A stretch of DNA of 64,000 bases. Origin: Serratia proteamaculans (GTDB taxonomy: Bacteria > Pseudomonadota > Gammaproteobacteria > Enterobacterales > Enterobacteriaceae). Shown one piece after another: positions 19,845-28,379 of the stretch. Each line of letters starts with the position of its first letter. Position 1 is the first letter of the stretch. Below the pieces are notes generated by a model. The model saw only the letters and a program-made list of their open reading frames with translations. It searched no databases and was not told where the DNA came from. The position numbers were made by a program, and so were the translations under genes. The DNA lies in contig NZ_WBKI01000004.1 in assembly GCF_008830365.1 (NCBI RefSeq), positions 1-64,000 on the forward strand. Reading direction: 5' to 3'.

Positions 19845-20630
19845 ATGTTGCGTTTTGAAACCGGTTATCACCGTGTGGTGGGCGGCCTGCTGTTGCTGAT
19901 CCTGCTGTTACCGCTGGCGGCGACGCTGATTTATGCGCTGGCCACCCAATGGGGTGCGACCATTCTGCCGGACGGTTTTACCCTGAAATGGCTGGTGGCG
20001 TTATGGAGCGATCCGCGCTTCCTGCTGGCGCTGTGGCACTCGCTGCTGATCTGTTTCGGTACTCTGGTGCTGGCGGTGGTGGTGATTTTGCCGATGATGT
20101 TTGTGATTGCTTACTATTTCCCCAAGCTGGATGCGGTGATGAACGTACTGATCCTGCTGCCGTTCGCCGTGCCGCCGGTGGTGTCAGCGGTCGGGCTGAT
20201 GCAGCTGTTCGCCGCCGATCCGCTGCCGCTGCTGGGCACGCCATGGATCCTGATTGGTTGTTATTTCTCCATCGCGTTGCCATTTATTTACCGAGCCATC
20301 AGCAACAACATGCAGGCGATCAACCTGCGTGATCTGATGGATGCTGCGCATCTGCTGGGGGCCAGCACCTGGAAAGCCGCATTGTGGGTGGTGCTGCCGA
20401 ACCTGCGCAAAGGCGGGATGATCGCGGTGCTGCTGTCGTTTTCTTTCCTGATTGGCGAATTTGTCTTCGCCAACCTGCTGGTGGGCAGCCAGTATGAAAC
20501 GCTGCAGGTCTACCTGTTCAACATGCGTAACGGCAGCGGCCATTTCACCAGCGCACTGGTCATTTCTTATTTCGCCGTGGTGCTGCTCGTCACCTGGTTG
20601 GCGAACTTGCTGAATAAAAATAAGGGCTAA
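19845..20630 (+). CDS. ABC transporter permease, second subunit
   Basis: A 261-residue inner-membrane protein with about six hydrophobic segments. The EAA-like loop LMDAAHLLGASTWKAALWVVLP is in the C-terminal half. The start at ATG 19845 follows ggaggg by 5 nt and gives MLRFETGYHRVVGG; the reading frame stays open far upstream, but that part overlaps the first permease gene in another frame and is not coding. The ATPase gene follows 4 nt after its stop. Confidence 0.87.
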   Translation: MLRFETGYHRVVGGLLLLILLLPLAATLIYALATQWGATILPDGFTLKWLVALWSDPRFLLALWHSLLICFGTLVLAVVVILPMMFVIAYYFPKLDAVMNVLILLPFAVPPVVSAVGLMQLFAADPLPLLGTPWILIGCYFSIALPFIYRAISNNMQAINLRDLMDAAHLLGASTWKAALWVVLPNLRKGGMIAVLLSFSFLIGEFVFANLLVGSQYETLQVYLFNMRNGSGHFTSALVISYFAVVLLVTWLANLLNKNKG

Positions 20631-20634
20631 CCCG

Positions 20635-21627
20635 ATGGCTTATCTCAATGTCACCCGCCTTAACAAACACTATGGGCAGACCCAGGTGTTTCAGGATATC
20701 GATTTCACCGCCGAGGAGGGCGAGTTTGTCACGCTGCTCGGGCCGAGCGGCTGTGGTAAGTCCACGCTGCTGCGCTGTCTGGCGGGGCTGACCTCGGTCG
20801 ACAGTGGGCAGATCCTGCTGGAGGGCCAGGATCTGGTGCCGGTGCCACCGCAAAAACGCGGTATCGGCATGGTGTTTCAGAGCTATGCGTTATTCCCGAA
20901 CATGACGGTGGAAGGCAACGTGGCCTTCGGCCTGAAAATGCAAAAGCTGGCGGCCGGGCAGATCCAACAGCGGGTGCAGGAGGTGCTGGCGCTGGTAGAA
21001 CTGACCGAGCTGGCGAAGCGCTATCCGCATCAGCTGTCCGGTGGCCAGTGCCAACGGGTGGCGCTGGCACGATCGTTGGTGACGCGTCCACGTCTGTTAC
21101 TGCTTGATGAACCGCTCTCGGCACTGGATGCGCGGATCCGCAAACATCTGCGCGAACAGATCCGTCGGATCCAGCGTGAGCTGAACCTGACGGCCATCTT
21201 CGTCACCCACGATCAGGAAGAAGCTTTGACGCTGTCGGATCGCATCGTGCTGATGAACAAAGGGCAAATCGTACAAAGCGGTGATGCAGAAACCCTGTAT
21301 ACCCAGCCGGCCGACGTTTTCGCCGCCGGGTTTATCGGCAACTACAACCTGCTGAGCGCCGAACAGGCGACGGTTTTGACCGGCAGTACTTACCGGGGTA
21401 AGGTAGCTGTTCGTCCGGAGTCCATGACCCTACTGCCTGCAGGGCAGGGGATCGCCGCGGTGATCCTCAGCCATAGTCTGTTGGGCAACGTGGTGCGCTA
21501 TCGGGTTCAGGCCCGTGGCGTGGAGCTGCTGGTCGATGTGCTCAACCGTTCGGTCGAAGATTTGCGGCCTGACGGCAGTGAAATTGGGCTACACTTAGAA
21601 ACTGTTACATTACGGGAAGTTGCATGA
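20635..21627 (+). CDS. ABC transporter ATP-binding protein
   Basis: The 330-residue ATPase has Walker [10 protein letters not shown] (about residues 36-44), a Q-loop in VFQSYALFPNM, the signature LSGGQCQRV (the second glutamine of the usual QQR/QRQR run is cysteine), Walker B LLLLDEPLSALD, and the H-loop FVTHDQ. A C-terminal TOBE-like domain of about 95 residues follows, as in PotA, PhnT and MalK type subunits. It is the last gene of the operon and pairs with the two permeases. Confidence 0.9.
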   Translation: MAYLNVTRLNKHYGQTQVFQDIDFTAEEGEFVTLLGPSGCGKSTLLRCLAGLTSVDSGQILLEGQDLVPVPPQKRGIGMVFQSYALFPNMTVEGNVAFGLKMQKLAAGQIQQRVQEVLALVELTELAKRYPHQLSGGQCQRVALARSLVTRPRLLLLDEPLSALDARIRKHLREQIRRIQRELNLTAIFVTHDQEEALTLSDRIVLMNKGQIVQSGDAETLYTQPADVFAAGFIGNYNLLSAEQATVLTGSTYRGKVAVRPESMTLLPAGQGIAAVILSHSLLGNVVRYRVQARGVELLVDVLNRSVEDLRPDGSEIGLHLETVTLREVA

Positions 21628-21788
21628 CATCGCTGCGGCATTCAATGATAACTCCAGGGTAATTCCTGCCGTTGCGTTAACCCTCCAATAAGCGGTCTGC
21701 AGCCTGTTGCCGCTGTCCTGCCCGATACACGCCTGGCAGGCAGGATAGCTTGCTGTGTCTTGCCGGGCGTGAATGGAGCGTATTTTCC

Positions 21789-23438
21789 GTGTTGACCCTT
21801 CTTCATCTGCTTTCTGCGGTGGCGCTGTTGGTGTGGGGTACCCACATCGTGCGCACCGGGATCATGCGGGTCTACGGCGCTAATTTGCGTCGGGTATTGA
21901 GCGACAGCGTGCAGAAAAAACCGCTGGCGTTCGTCTCTGGCATCGGCGTGACCGCGCTGGTGCAAAGCAGCAACGCTACTGCGCTGCTGGTGACATCTTT
22001 CGTTGCTCAAGGGCTGGTGGGGCTGACGCCTGCGCTGGTGATCATGCTCGGCGCCGACGTGGGTACCGCGCTGATGGCGCGAATACTGACTTTTGATCTC
22101 TCCTGGCTATCACCGTTGCTGATCCTGGTCGGCGTGTTCCTGTTTCTTAGCCGCAAGCAAACCCGGGTGGGGCAAATGGGCCGGGTGTGCATCGGCCTCG
22201 GGTTGATTGTCCTGGCTCTGGAGCTGATTGTCGCCGCCGCAACGCCGATCACCCAGGGCGCGGGAGTGAAGGTACTGTTCTCGTCACTGACCGGCGATGT
22301 GATGCTGGATGCCCTGACCGGCGCGTTGTTCGCCATTGTCAGCTATTCCAGCCTGGCGGCGGTGTTGTTGACCGCCACCCTGACCGCTTCCGGCGTGATC
22401 TCACTGAAAGTAGCGCTGTGTCTGGTGATTGGTGCCAATCTTGGCAGTGGCCTGCTGGCGGTGATCAACACCAGCGGCCAGAACGCCGCCGGCCGTCGGG
22501 TGGCACTGGGCAGCCTGTTGTTCAAGCTGATCGGCTGTGTGCTGGTGCTGCCCTTTGTCTCTTATCTGGCAGACGCGATGGCCCGGCTACCCGGTGAGAA
22601 CGAAGAGTTGGTGATCTATTTTCACGTGTTCTACAACCTGATCCGCTGTCTGGTGCTGATCCCTCTGGCCGGGCCGATGGCACGGCTGTGTGAAGCGCTG
22701 ATTGCCGACGTGGCGGCTGACGATCCCCGGCTGCGACCACGGCATCTGGATGCCAGCGCATTGGATACGCCGACGCTGGCTTTGGCCAATGCCGCGCGTG
22801 AAACCCTGCGCATGGGTGACGTGGTAGAACACATGATGATCCTGCACCGCGAAGTGCTGCACGGTAAGATCGGGCAGGATAAAGAGGTGCGTCGATTGGA
22901 CGACGACGTCGACGTACTCTACACCGCCATCAAACTGTATCTGGCGCAGATCCAGAAAGAGGATCTGGGCGAGGAAGACTCGCGCCGTTGGGCCGAAATT
23001 ATCGAAATGGCGCTCAACCTGGAGCAGGCCGGGGACATCATTGAACGCATGACCGGCGATATCGCATCGAAGTCGCATGCGGCACGGCGGGCGTTTTCGG
23101 CCGAAGGGCTGGCGGAGCTGGACACGCTGTATGAGCGATTGATCGGCAACCTGCGGCTGAGCCTGTCGGTGTTCCTGTCCGGCGACCTCACCAGCGCCAA
23201 GCGGTTACGACGTTCCAAGCATCGCTTCCGCATACTGGATCGCCGTTATGCGCATGCGCACGTCGATCGTTTACACCAACAGAACGTGCAAAGTATAGAA
23301 ACCAGTTCGCTGCATCTGGGGCTGTTGGGGGACATGAAACGCCTGAACTCGCTGTTCTGTGCGGTGGCGTATAACGTGCTGGATCAGGATGAGAAGGATG
23401 ACGAGCGCGAGTGGGAGGATACGCCGAGCACGCTGTAA
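21789..23438 (+). CDS. yjbB: Na+/phosphate cotransporter family protein YjbB
   Basis: YjbB belongs to the Na/Pi cotransporter (PNaS) family; E. coli YjbB has been linked to phosphate export. The protein has two copies of the QSSNAT/SYSSLA-type membrane repeat (about residues 55-65 and 190-205) and a C-terminal PhoU-like cytoplasmic domain from about residue 335. GTG 21789 is chosen because VLTLLHLLSAVALLVWGTHIVRTG aligns with the E. coli N-terminus and ggag lies 10 nt upstream; an ATG 13 codons earlier is the alternative. The position after metH matches E. coli apart from the ABC cluster in between. It is convergent with shlA. Confidence 0.92.
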   Translation: MLTLLHLLSAVALLVWGTHIVRTGIMRVYGANLRRVLSDSVQKKPLAFVSGIGVTALVQSSNATALLVTSFVAQGLVGLTPALVIMLGADVGTALMARILTFDLSWLSPLLILVGVFLFLSRKQTRVGQMGRVCIGLGLIVLALELIVAAATPITQGAGVKVLFSSLTGDVMLDALTGALFAIVSYSSLAAVLLTATLTASGVISLKVALCLVIGANLGSGLLAVINTSGQNAAGRRVALGSLLFKLIGCVLVLPFVSYLADAMARLPGENEELVIYFHVFYNLIRCLVLIPLAGPMARLCEALIADVAADDPRLRPRHLDASALDTPTLALANAARETLRMGDVVEHMMILHREVLHGKIGQDKEVRRLDDDVDVLYTAIKLYLAQIQKEDLGEEDSRRWAEIIEMALNLEQAGDIIERMTGDIASKSHAARRAFSAEGLAELDTLYERLIGNLRLSLSVFLSGDLTSAKRLRRSKHRFRILDRRYAHAHVDRLHQQNVQSIETSSLHLGLLGDMKRLNSLFCAVAYNVLDQDEKDDEREWEDTPSTL

Positions 23439-23482
23439 AAAAATGCCCCCGGCTGCCAACGGTATTGCTTAGGCAAGCGTCT

Positions 23483-23502
23483 CCCTCTCCTGGGGGAGAG
23501 GG
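23483..23502. terminator. Bidirectional hairpin between yjbB and shlA
   Basis: An 8-bp stem (ccctctcc/ggagaggg) with a tggg loop lies in the 80-bp gap between the convergent yjbB and shlA genes. It has no long T tract. The sequence type (ccctctcc-n-ggagaggg) looks like a dispersed palindromic repeat unit, but a genome search is needed to say so. Confidence 0.5.
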
Positions 23503-23518
23503 GACCATTTACCGCTAG

Positions 23519-26500
23519 TTATTTACCCGAGAAAACACCCGCCTTGGCATCGGCAGTCTGGCTATTGCCGTAGCCGCCGACCGGTGTCTCCAGATTCACC
23601 ACGCTTTTACCGGCGATCCCCAACAGTCCACCGGCAGAGGCGGCCGCATCCAGGTGACCGCCACCCTGATAACGGCTGCCCGCCACGTCCTGTTGTTCCA
23701 GCTTGCCGTTACCCAGCGTCACCTCACCTTGTTGGCTGCGGATCTCAGCGCCGGTCAGGTGGGTGCTACCCTGCACGTTCAGCGCCACGTCATTTTTCCC
23801 GCTGATGGCAGATTGCGTGCCAACCGCATCGTTATTGACTACGTCGGCGTTGACCTTGAACTGACCCTGCAGCCCGGCGGGGCCGGTCAGGCTCTCTTTG
23901 GACTTGTTACCGAGGAAGCGAGCGCCGCGATCCCACAACGGTGCCTTCTCTTTTTCGCCGACCAGCGTTTCCGGCAACGTCACTTTACCATCGGCCTTGC
24001 TGAAACTGACCGCGCCAGTGGTGTCCTGTTTTGGATCGAGACGACGGGCCACGCTGTTGTACTTGTCGGTGGTGGCGTCAGCGACCTTGTTGATACCCCC
24101 TTCCAGCTTCTCTTTCACATTACCGGCATAGCGCGGCGTGCCCACTTTCGACAGTTTGGAGGTGATGCTGCTGGCCGGGTCGTTGCTGTGGTTCAGGCCG
24201 ACGTCCACGTTGACCTTAACGCTGCTTTCGCTGTCTTTGCGGCTCTCGACGTGCAGGTTGCCATCGACGTTGCCCTGTACGCGTTCGGCATCGATCCGGG
24301 CACCGGCCAGGGTGGTGTCTTTGCCGCTGTTGATCGTCACTTCGTTTGCATTAATCAGACTGTTGCCCTGGGTAGTTTTCTGTAGTTTGTCGACACCGAC
24401 TTTCACTCCGGCACCCAGAGTATGGGTATCGCTGCCGCTGGTGGTATCAACCTTGCCGTTGGCGTCCTTGTTGAAGGATTGGCCGCCTTTGGCGTTCGCC
24501 TTCAGCCCCAGGTTCCAGTTGTTTTTCTGCTCCTGATTTTGCACCGATTCCAAGATCACTCCACCGTGCCCGGCATTCAGGGCGACGCTGTTGCCTTTGA
24601 CCTCGGTCCCCTGCAGGTGTAACGCCTGGTCGTCACTGCCTTTGGCGGTAATGTTCACTGCGCCACCGCCGGTGATTTTTCCCCCTTGCTGGGTGGTGGC
24701 GGATTCATCGACCTTGGCGATGTCAAATGCACCGCCGAGGGAAATACCGCCCGCACTTTTTTTGTCGCTGTCGGTGCTGTTACCACCAATATCGATATTC
24801 CCTGACAGCGTATCGTCCTTACGCGTCTGGTGCGACTCGGCTGCCTGTAGCGCCACCTTATCGCCTGCCTTCAGCGTAACGTCGCCCTGGCTGGTGACCG
24901 TGCTGCCTTGCAGCGTCAGCCCACGCCCGGCCTCCAGTTCTACGCCCTGTTTCCCACTGATGTGGCTAACCTGTGCGCTGCTGCCGTCGCTTTCCCCCAC
25001 GCTGCGATCGCCGCCCAGCCCAACACCGAAGTTTTTGGTCTCCGGGGTGGAGCCACCTTTGGCTGACACTTTGACATTGAAACCGTTGTGGCTCTCATGA
25101 CTGCGGTCGGTAGCCTGCTCGAAACGGATGTTGCCGTCTTCGGCTTTCACCTGAGCCTTACCCTGGCCGGCATCCAGTGAAGTGCCCTGATAAACCGCGT
25201 CCTGCTTAACGTTGATTTCGATGCCATTGGCGGCGGTGATGCTGCCAGTCACTGCCTGGCTGCCGGTGCCGGCGCTGTGTTTGTTGCCGCCTTCTCCTTT
25301 GCCGTCGACGTTCAGGTCATTGCCGGTATTGGTGTAAACGCGCACGCTGGCGCCGCCACGGGTATCGCTTTGGCTCTGCTGTTGGCTATTTTCTGCCGCT
25401 TCACTGCGGTGGCTGTCCGCCTTCAGTGTTACGGTACCCTGAGTGGTTTGATATTGGGTTCCGCGATCCAGCAATTCCCCGCCAGCGTTAACCGCAATCT
25501 CCCCGGCCTTAATGGTGCTGACCACGGCCTGCGAACTGCTGTTACTGTTTTCGCTGCTGCCGCCGTTGGCAGCGACGTCGATCCCGACGTTTGGCAGACC
25601 GATGCTGCCGATATCGTTAATCACGCCGTTGGCGTCCAGCTTGGCGGCTTTGCCCACGGCGCGTTCAACCGGGCGGGTGATGGCGCTGTAATCAACGTTG
25701 GCACCGATATCCACGCCGACGTCGGTTTTGCGGGTATTGCTGCTTTCGCTGTCCGTGGCGGCCAGATGGGCCACGCTGTTGGCATTTTCCTGATATTTAC
25801 CGCCAACCTGATGCTGTGCACCTTGCTGAGTCAGTTGGTCATTGGCGCTAATCGTCAGGTTGCCTTTGATATCACTGCCTGAGGTGACGGCCTGGCTGCT
25901 TTGCGAGTGCGTTTTACTGTTCTCATAACCGCCTTCAATACCCGAGCCGACTTTATCGATGCCGCCGGTGTAATAGAACCCACCGCCGACTTTGGTTTGC
26001 TCGGTGTCGCTGGTGGTCTTGTTGTCAGCCGCCAGGAAGGCGACGTTGTTGCCACTGACGCTGGCATCTCCCTGGGTGGTCACCAGTTTGGAGCCGCTGA
26101 AGGTCACGTCTTTATCCGCCTTCAACGTCACGCTGCCGCCGCTCAACATCGACGACTGTTGCTCGCTGCGGGTGGTTTTCTCGCTGTCGCTGGTATGTTC
26201 TATGCGTAAACCGGCGCGGTATTGTTTATCGCCTTTTTCGTTGGCATAGCCGTTGATCGCCAACGCGGTTTTCTGCTCGTCAATACGTTGCTGCTGCTCT
26301 GCGGCGCTGACATTGATATTGCCGCCGGCTTTGATATCCAGTTTGCCGGCGCTGCTTACTTTGCTGCCCACCACGTCGGTATCCTGTTTGCTGACCAGTT
26401 GCAGGTTGGTATCGGAAACCAGTTCACTGGCAGTGGACTGTTGGTGGCTGTTGTTGGACTTTTGCGAACTGCTGGTAATGTTGAAGGCGGTACCGGTGCG

Positions 26501-28330
26501 GGCATTGATCTTGTCGACGTTGGTGCTGAGCGCGTTATCAATCCGCAGGCCTCCGGCGCTGGCTGCAACAAAACCGCCCAGGTTGCCTTTGACCTTGCTG
26601 CCGGTAATGGTCACGCCCTGTTTGCCGTTCAGCCACAGGGTGCCATCGGCGGTCAGGTCGGAAGCGTTGCTGACTTCGTGGTGGTGACTGTTGTCTTTGT
26701 TATCGCCGCCGCCGATGCCGCCCCATGAGGTTTTATTGTCACGCACCGATTTGGCGTTGGCGGTCTTCTGCACGTCGATGTTGATCTGGTCGTTGGCATT
26801 GATTGTCAGATCGCGCGCTGCATACACTTTTGCCCCCCGAGCCTGCACACGGTTACCGGCACTCAGCGTCAAATCCCCCCCGGCATGCAAATCGCTGGCC
26901 TTCAGGTTTTCGGTTTCATTGCTGTTGTTCCAACTGCCGGTTCGCAGGCTGGAAGTATGGTTACGCTGATAACCGCGTTCATGGGTTTTCTCCCGCTCAA
27001 CCAGCCCGGCGATCTGTACATCGTGTTTGGCTTTAATTTTCAGCGAGTTACCTGCCACAACAGTGGCGCCGAGCAGCTTCACATCCTGCGCGGTGGCGGT
27101 CAGCGTGGCATTTTTGCTGGCGCTGACGCTGCTGCCGACCTGCTGGTGCTGTTCATTCTCGCGGGTGACGTCGTACTGCCAGGAGTAGAACCATTGGTCG
27201 TTGGTATGCCCCTGAGTTTGCTTCAGTTGCTGGCCGTCGAGCGCCAGGCTGGCACCCTGCAAATTAACCTCTTCGCCGCGAATATCGGTGGCGGTCAGAT
27301 GGTTGCTGTTATCGGCCAGCAGGCTGATATTTTTGCCCGTGAGCTCGGTGCGGGTCAGCTTTTGGCTGGTGTTGCGGTCGTTGATGTAGATGCCGCCGCG
27401 ATAGTTTTGATAGTTCTCACCGCTGTTACGGCTACTGCTGTCATCACTAATCTGGCTTTCGGCACGAATGTTGCCTGCCTTCACCCTGATTTCGTCGCTG
27501 CCCTGCAGCTTGCCCGCCAGCTTCACGCCGCTGCCTGCTGCGGTGTTGATGATGTTGATGCGTCCGGCCTGCATGCTGCCAAGATAGTAGCTGTCCAGCG
27601 CGCTCAAGGGTTGTTGGCTGCTGAGCACCTGTGCGTCGCGTGAGACGCGGTTATTGCCGGTGACAGCGTTGATAGCCGACACCGCCTTGTCATTTTTGTC
27701 AGTGATGATCACCTCGCCGCGGCTGTCGATGCGCGGGGCAATCAAGTCCAGTATGCCATCAGCGTTCAGTTTGCCATTCAGGCTCAGGGTGTTGCGATTA
27801 CCCAGCGTGCTGTAGCCCTGCAGCATACCGTTTTCCACCAACGGGTTGCCCACGACCAGTGACGAGCGGCTGGTATTGATAAAACCGCAGCCGTCACAGC
27901 TGATGCCGTTCGGGTTGGCTAACACGTAGTCGGCCGCCATGCCGAAGATTTCCTGCTGGCCGTGCAATAGCGACGGATTACGGCTGATCACTTCGTTGAG
28001 GATCACGCTGGCCGCCTGGCTGTTCAGGTTCGGGTTGGCGCCCAACTGACCGGCTAATTGAGACAGTCCGGACTCGCGTGAGTTATTCAACACCGCGCCG
28101 GGCTGGTTGACGTTGAAATCCTGATACTGGTTATGCGACAGCCCGTGGTCATTCGGTGTGACAATATTCACCACCTGTGCGCCGTTACCGGCGGTGGAAA
28201 CCCCGGGGCCGTTAGCCCCGTTGGCCGCCACAATATCACCGGCGTAACCGTTGCCGAGTGAGGCGAGAATGATCGCCAGTGAAGCGGCCAACTTGCCCGC
28301 CGCCGAAAGCCTGAAGTTATTATTTTTCAT
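23519..28330 (-). CDS. shlA: Haemolysin ShlA, TpsA exoprotein of a two-partner secretion system
   Basis: A 1603-residue exported haemolysin/adhesin (ShlA of S. marcescens has 1608). The signal peptide ends at Ala30. The N-terminal secretion domain (about 31-280) has the NPNL motif at residues 99-102 and NPNGI at 139-143, that is Asn69 and Asn109 of the mature protein, the residues required for secretion and activation in ShlA, plus the CDGC cysteine pair at 145-148. The rest is a long series of haemagglutinin-type beta-helix repeats. The C-terminus lacks a VENN motif and any toxin module, so it is not a contact-dependent inhibition protein. The start at 28330 follows ggag and matches the ShlA N-terminus. 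It lies 49 nt downstream of shlB. Confidence 0.93.
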   Translation of the reverse strand: MKNNNFRLSAAGKLAASLAIILASLGNGYAGDIVAANGANGPGVSTAGNGAQVVNIVTPNDHGLSHNQYQDFNVNQPGAVLNNSRESGLSQLAGQLGANPNLNSQAASVILNEVISRNPSLLHGQQEIFGMAADYVLANPNGISCDGCGFINTSRSSLVVGNPLVENGMLQGYSTLGNRNTLSLNGKLNADGILDLIAPRIDSRGEVIITDKNDKAVSAINAVTGNNRVSRDAQVLSSQQPLSALDSYYLGSMQAGRINIINTAAGSGVKLAGKLQGSDEIRVKAGNIRAESQISDDSSSRNSGENYQNYRGGIYINDRNTSQKLTRTELTGKNISLLADNSNHLTATDIRGEEVNLQGASLALDGQQLKQTQGHTNDQWFYSWQYDVTRENEQHQQVGSSVSASKNATLTATAQDVKLLGATVVAGNSLKIKAKHDVQIAGLVEREKTHERGYQRNHTSSLRTGSWNNSNETENLKASDLHAGGDLTLSAGNRVQARGAKVYAARDLTINANDQINIDVQKTANAKSVRDNKTSWGGIGGGDNKDNSHHHEVSNASDLTADGTLWLNGKQGVTITGSKVKGNLGGFVAASAGGLRIDNALSTNVDKINARTGTAFNITSSSQKSNNSHQQSTASELVSDTNLQLVSKQDTDVVGSKVSSAGKLDIKAGGNINVSAAEQQQRIDEQKTALAINGYANEKGDKQYRAGLRIEHTSDSEKTTRSEQQSSMLSGGSVTLKADKDVTFSGSKLVTTQGDASVSGNNVAFLAADNKTTSDTEQTKVGGGFYYTGGIDKVGSGIEGGYENSKTHSQSSQAVTSGSDIKGNLTISANDQLTQQGAQHQVGGKYQENANSVAHLAATDSESSNTRKTDVGVDIGANVDYSAITRPVERAVGKAAKLDANGVINDIGSIGLPNVGIDVAANGGSSENSNSSSQAVVSTIKAGEIAVNAGGELLDRGTQYQTTQGTVTLKADSHRSEAAENSQQQSQSDTRGGASVRVYTNTGNDLNVDGKGEGGNKHSAGTGSQAVTGSITAANGIEINVKQDAVYQGTSLDAGQGKAQVKAEDGNIRFEQATDRSHESHNGFNVKVSAKGGSTPETKNFGVGLGGDRSVGESDGSSAQVSHISGKQGVELEAGRGLTLQGSTVTSQGDVTLKAGDKVALQAAESHQTRKDDTLSGNIDIGGNSTDSDKKSAGGISLGGAFDIAKVDESATTQQGGKITGGGAVNITAKGSDDQALHLQGTEVKGNSVALNAGHGGVILESVQNQEQKNNWNLGLKANAKGGQSFNKDANGKVDTTSGSDTHTLGAGVKVGVDKLQKTTQGNSLINANEVTINSGKDTTLAGARIDAERVQGNVDGNLHVESRKDSESSVKVNVDVGLNHSNDPASSITSKLSKVGTPRYAGNVKEKLEGGINKVADATTDKYNSVARRLDPKQDTTGAVSFSKADGKVTLPETLVGEKEKAPLWDRGARFLGNKSKESLTGPAGLQGQFKVNADVVNNDAVGTQSAISGKNDVALNVQGSTHLTGAEIRSQQGEVTLGNGKLEQQDVAGSRYQGGGHLDAAASAGGLLGIAGKSVVNLETPVGGYGNSQTADAKAGVFSGK

Positions 28331-28379
28331 CCATGTATCTCCGTATATCGCCGTGTGGTACTGCAAAAAAAACAACTGA

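Noticed and set aside
23654-27643. Several plus-strand open frames inside shlA
   Set aside because: The repetitive composition of ShlA leaves long open frames on the other strand; none has a domain or a ribosome-binding site.
23519-28330. ShlA as a contact-dependent inhibition toxin (CdiA-like)
   Set aside because: There is no VENN motif, no C-terminal toxin module, and no immunity gene downstream; yjbB follows convergently.
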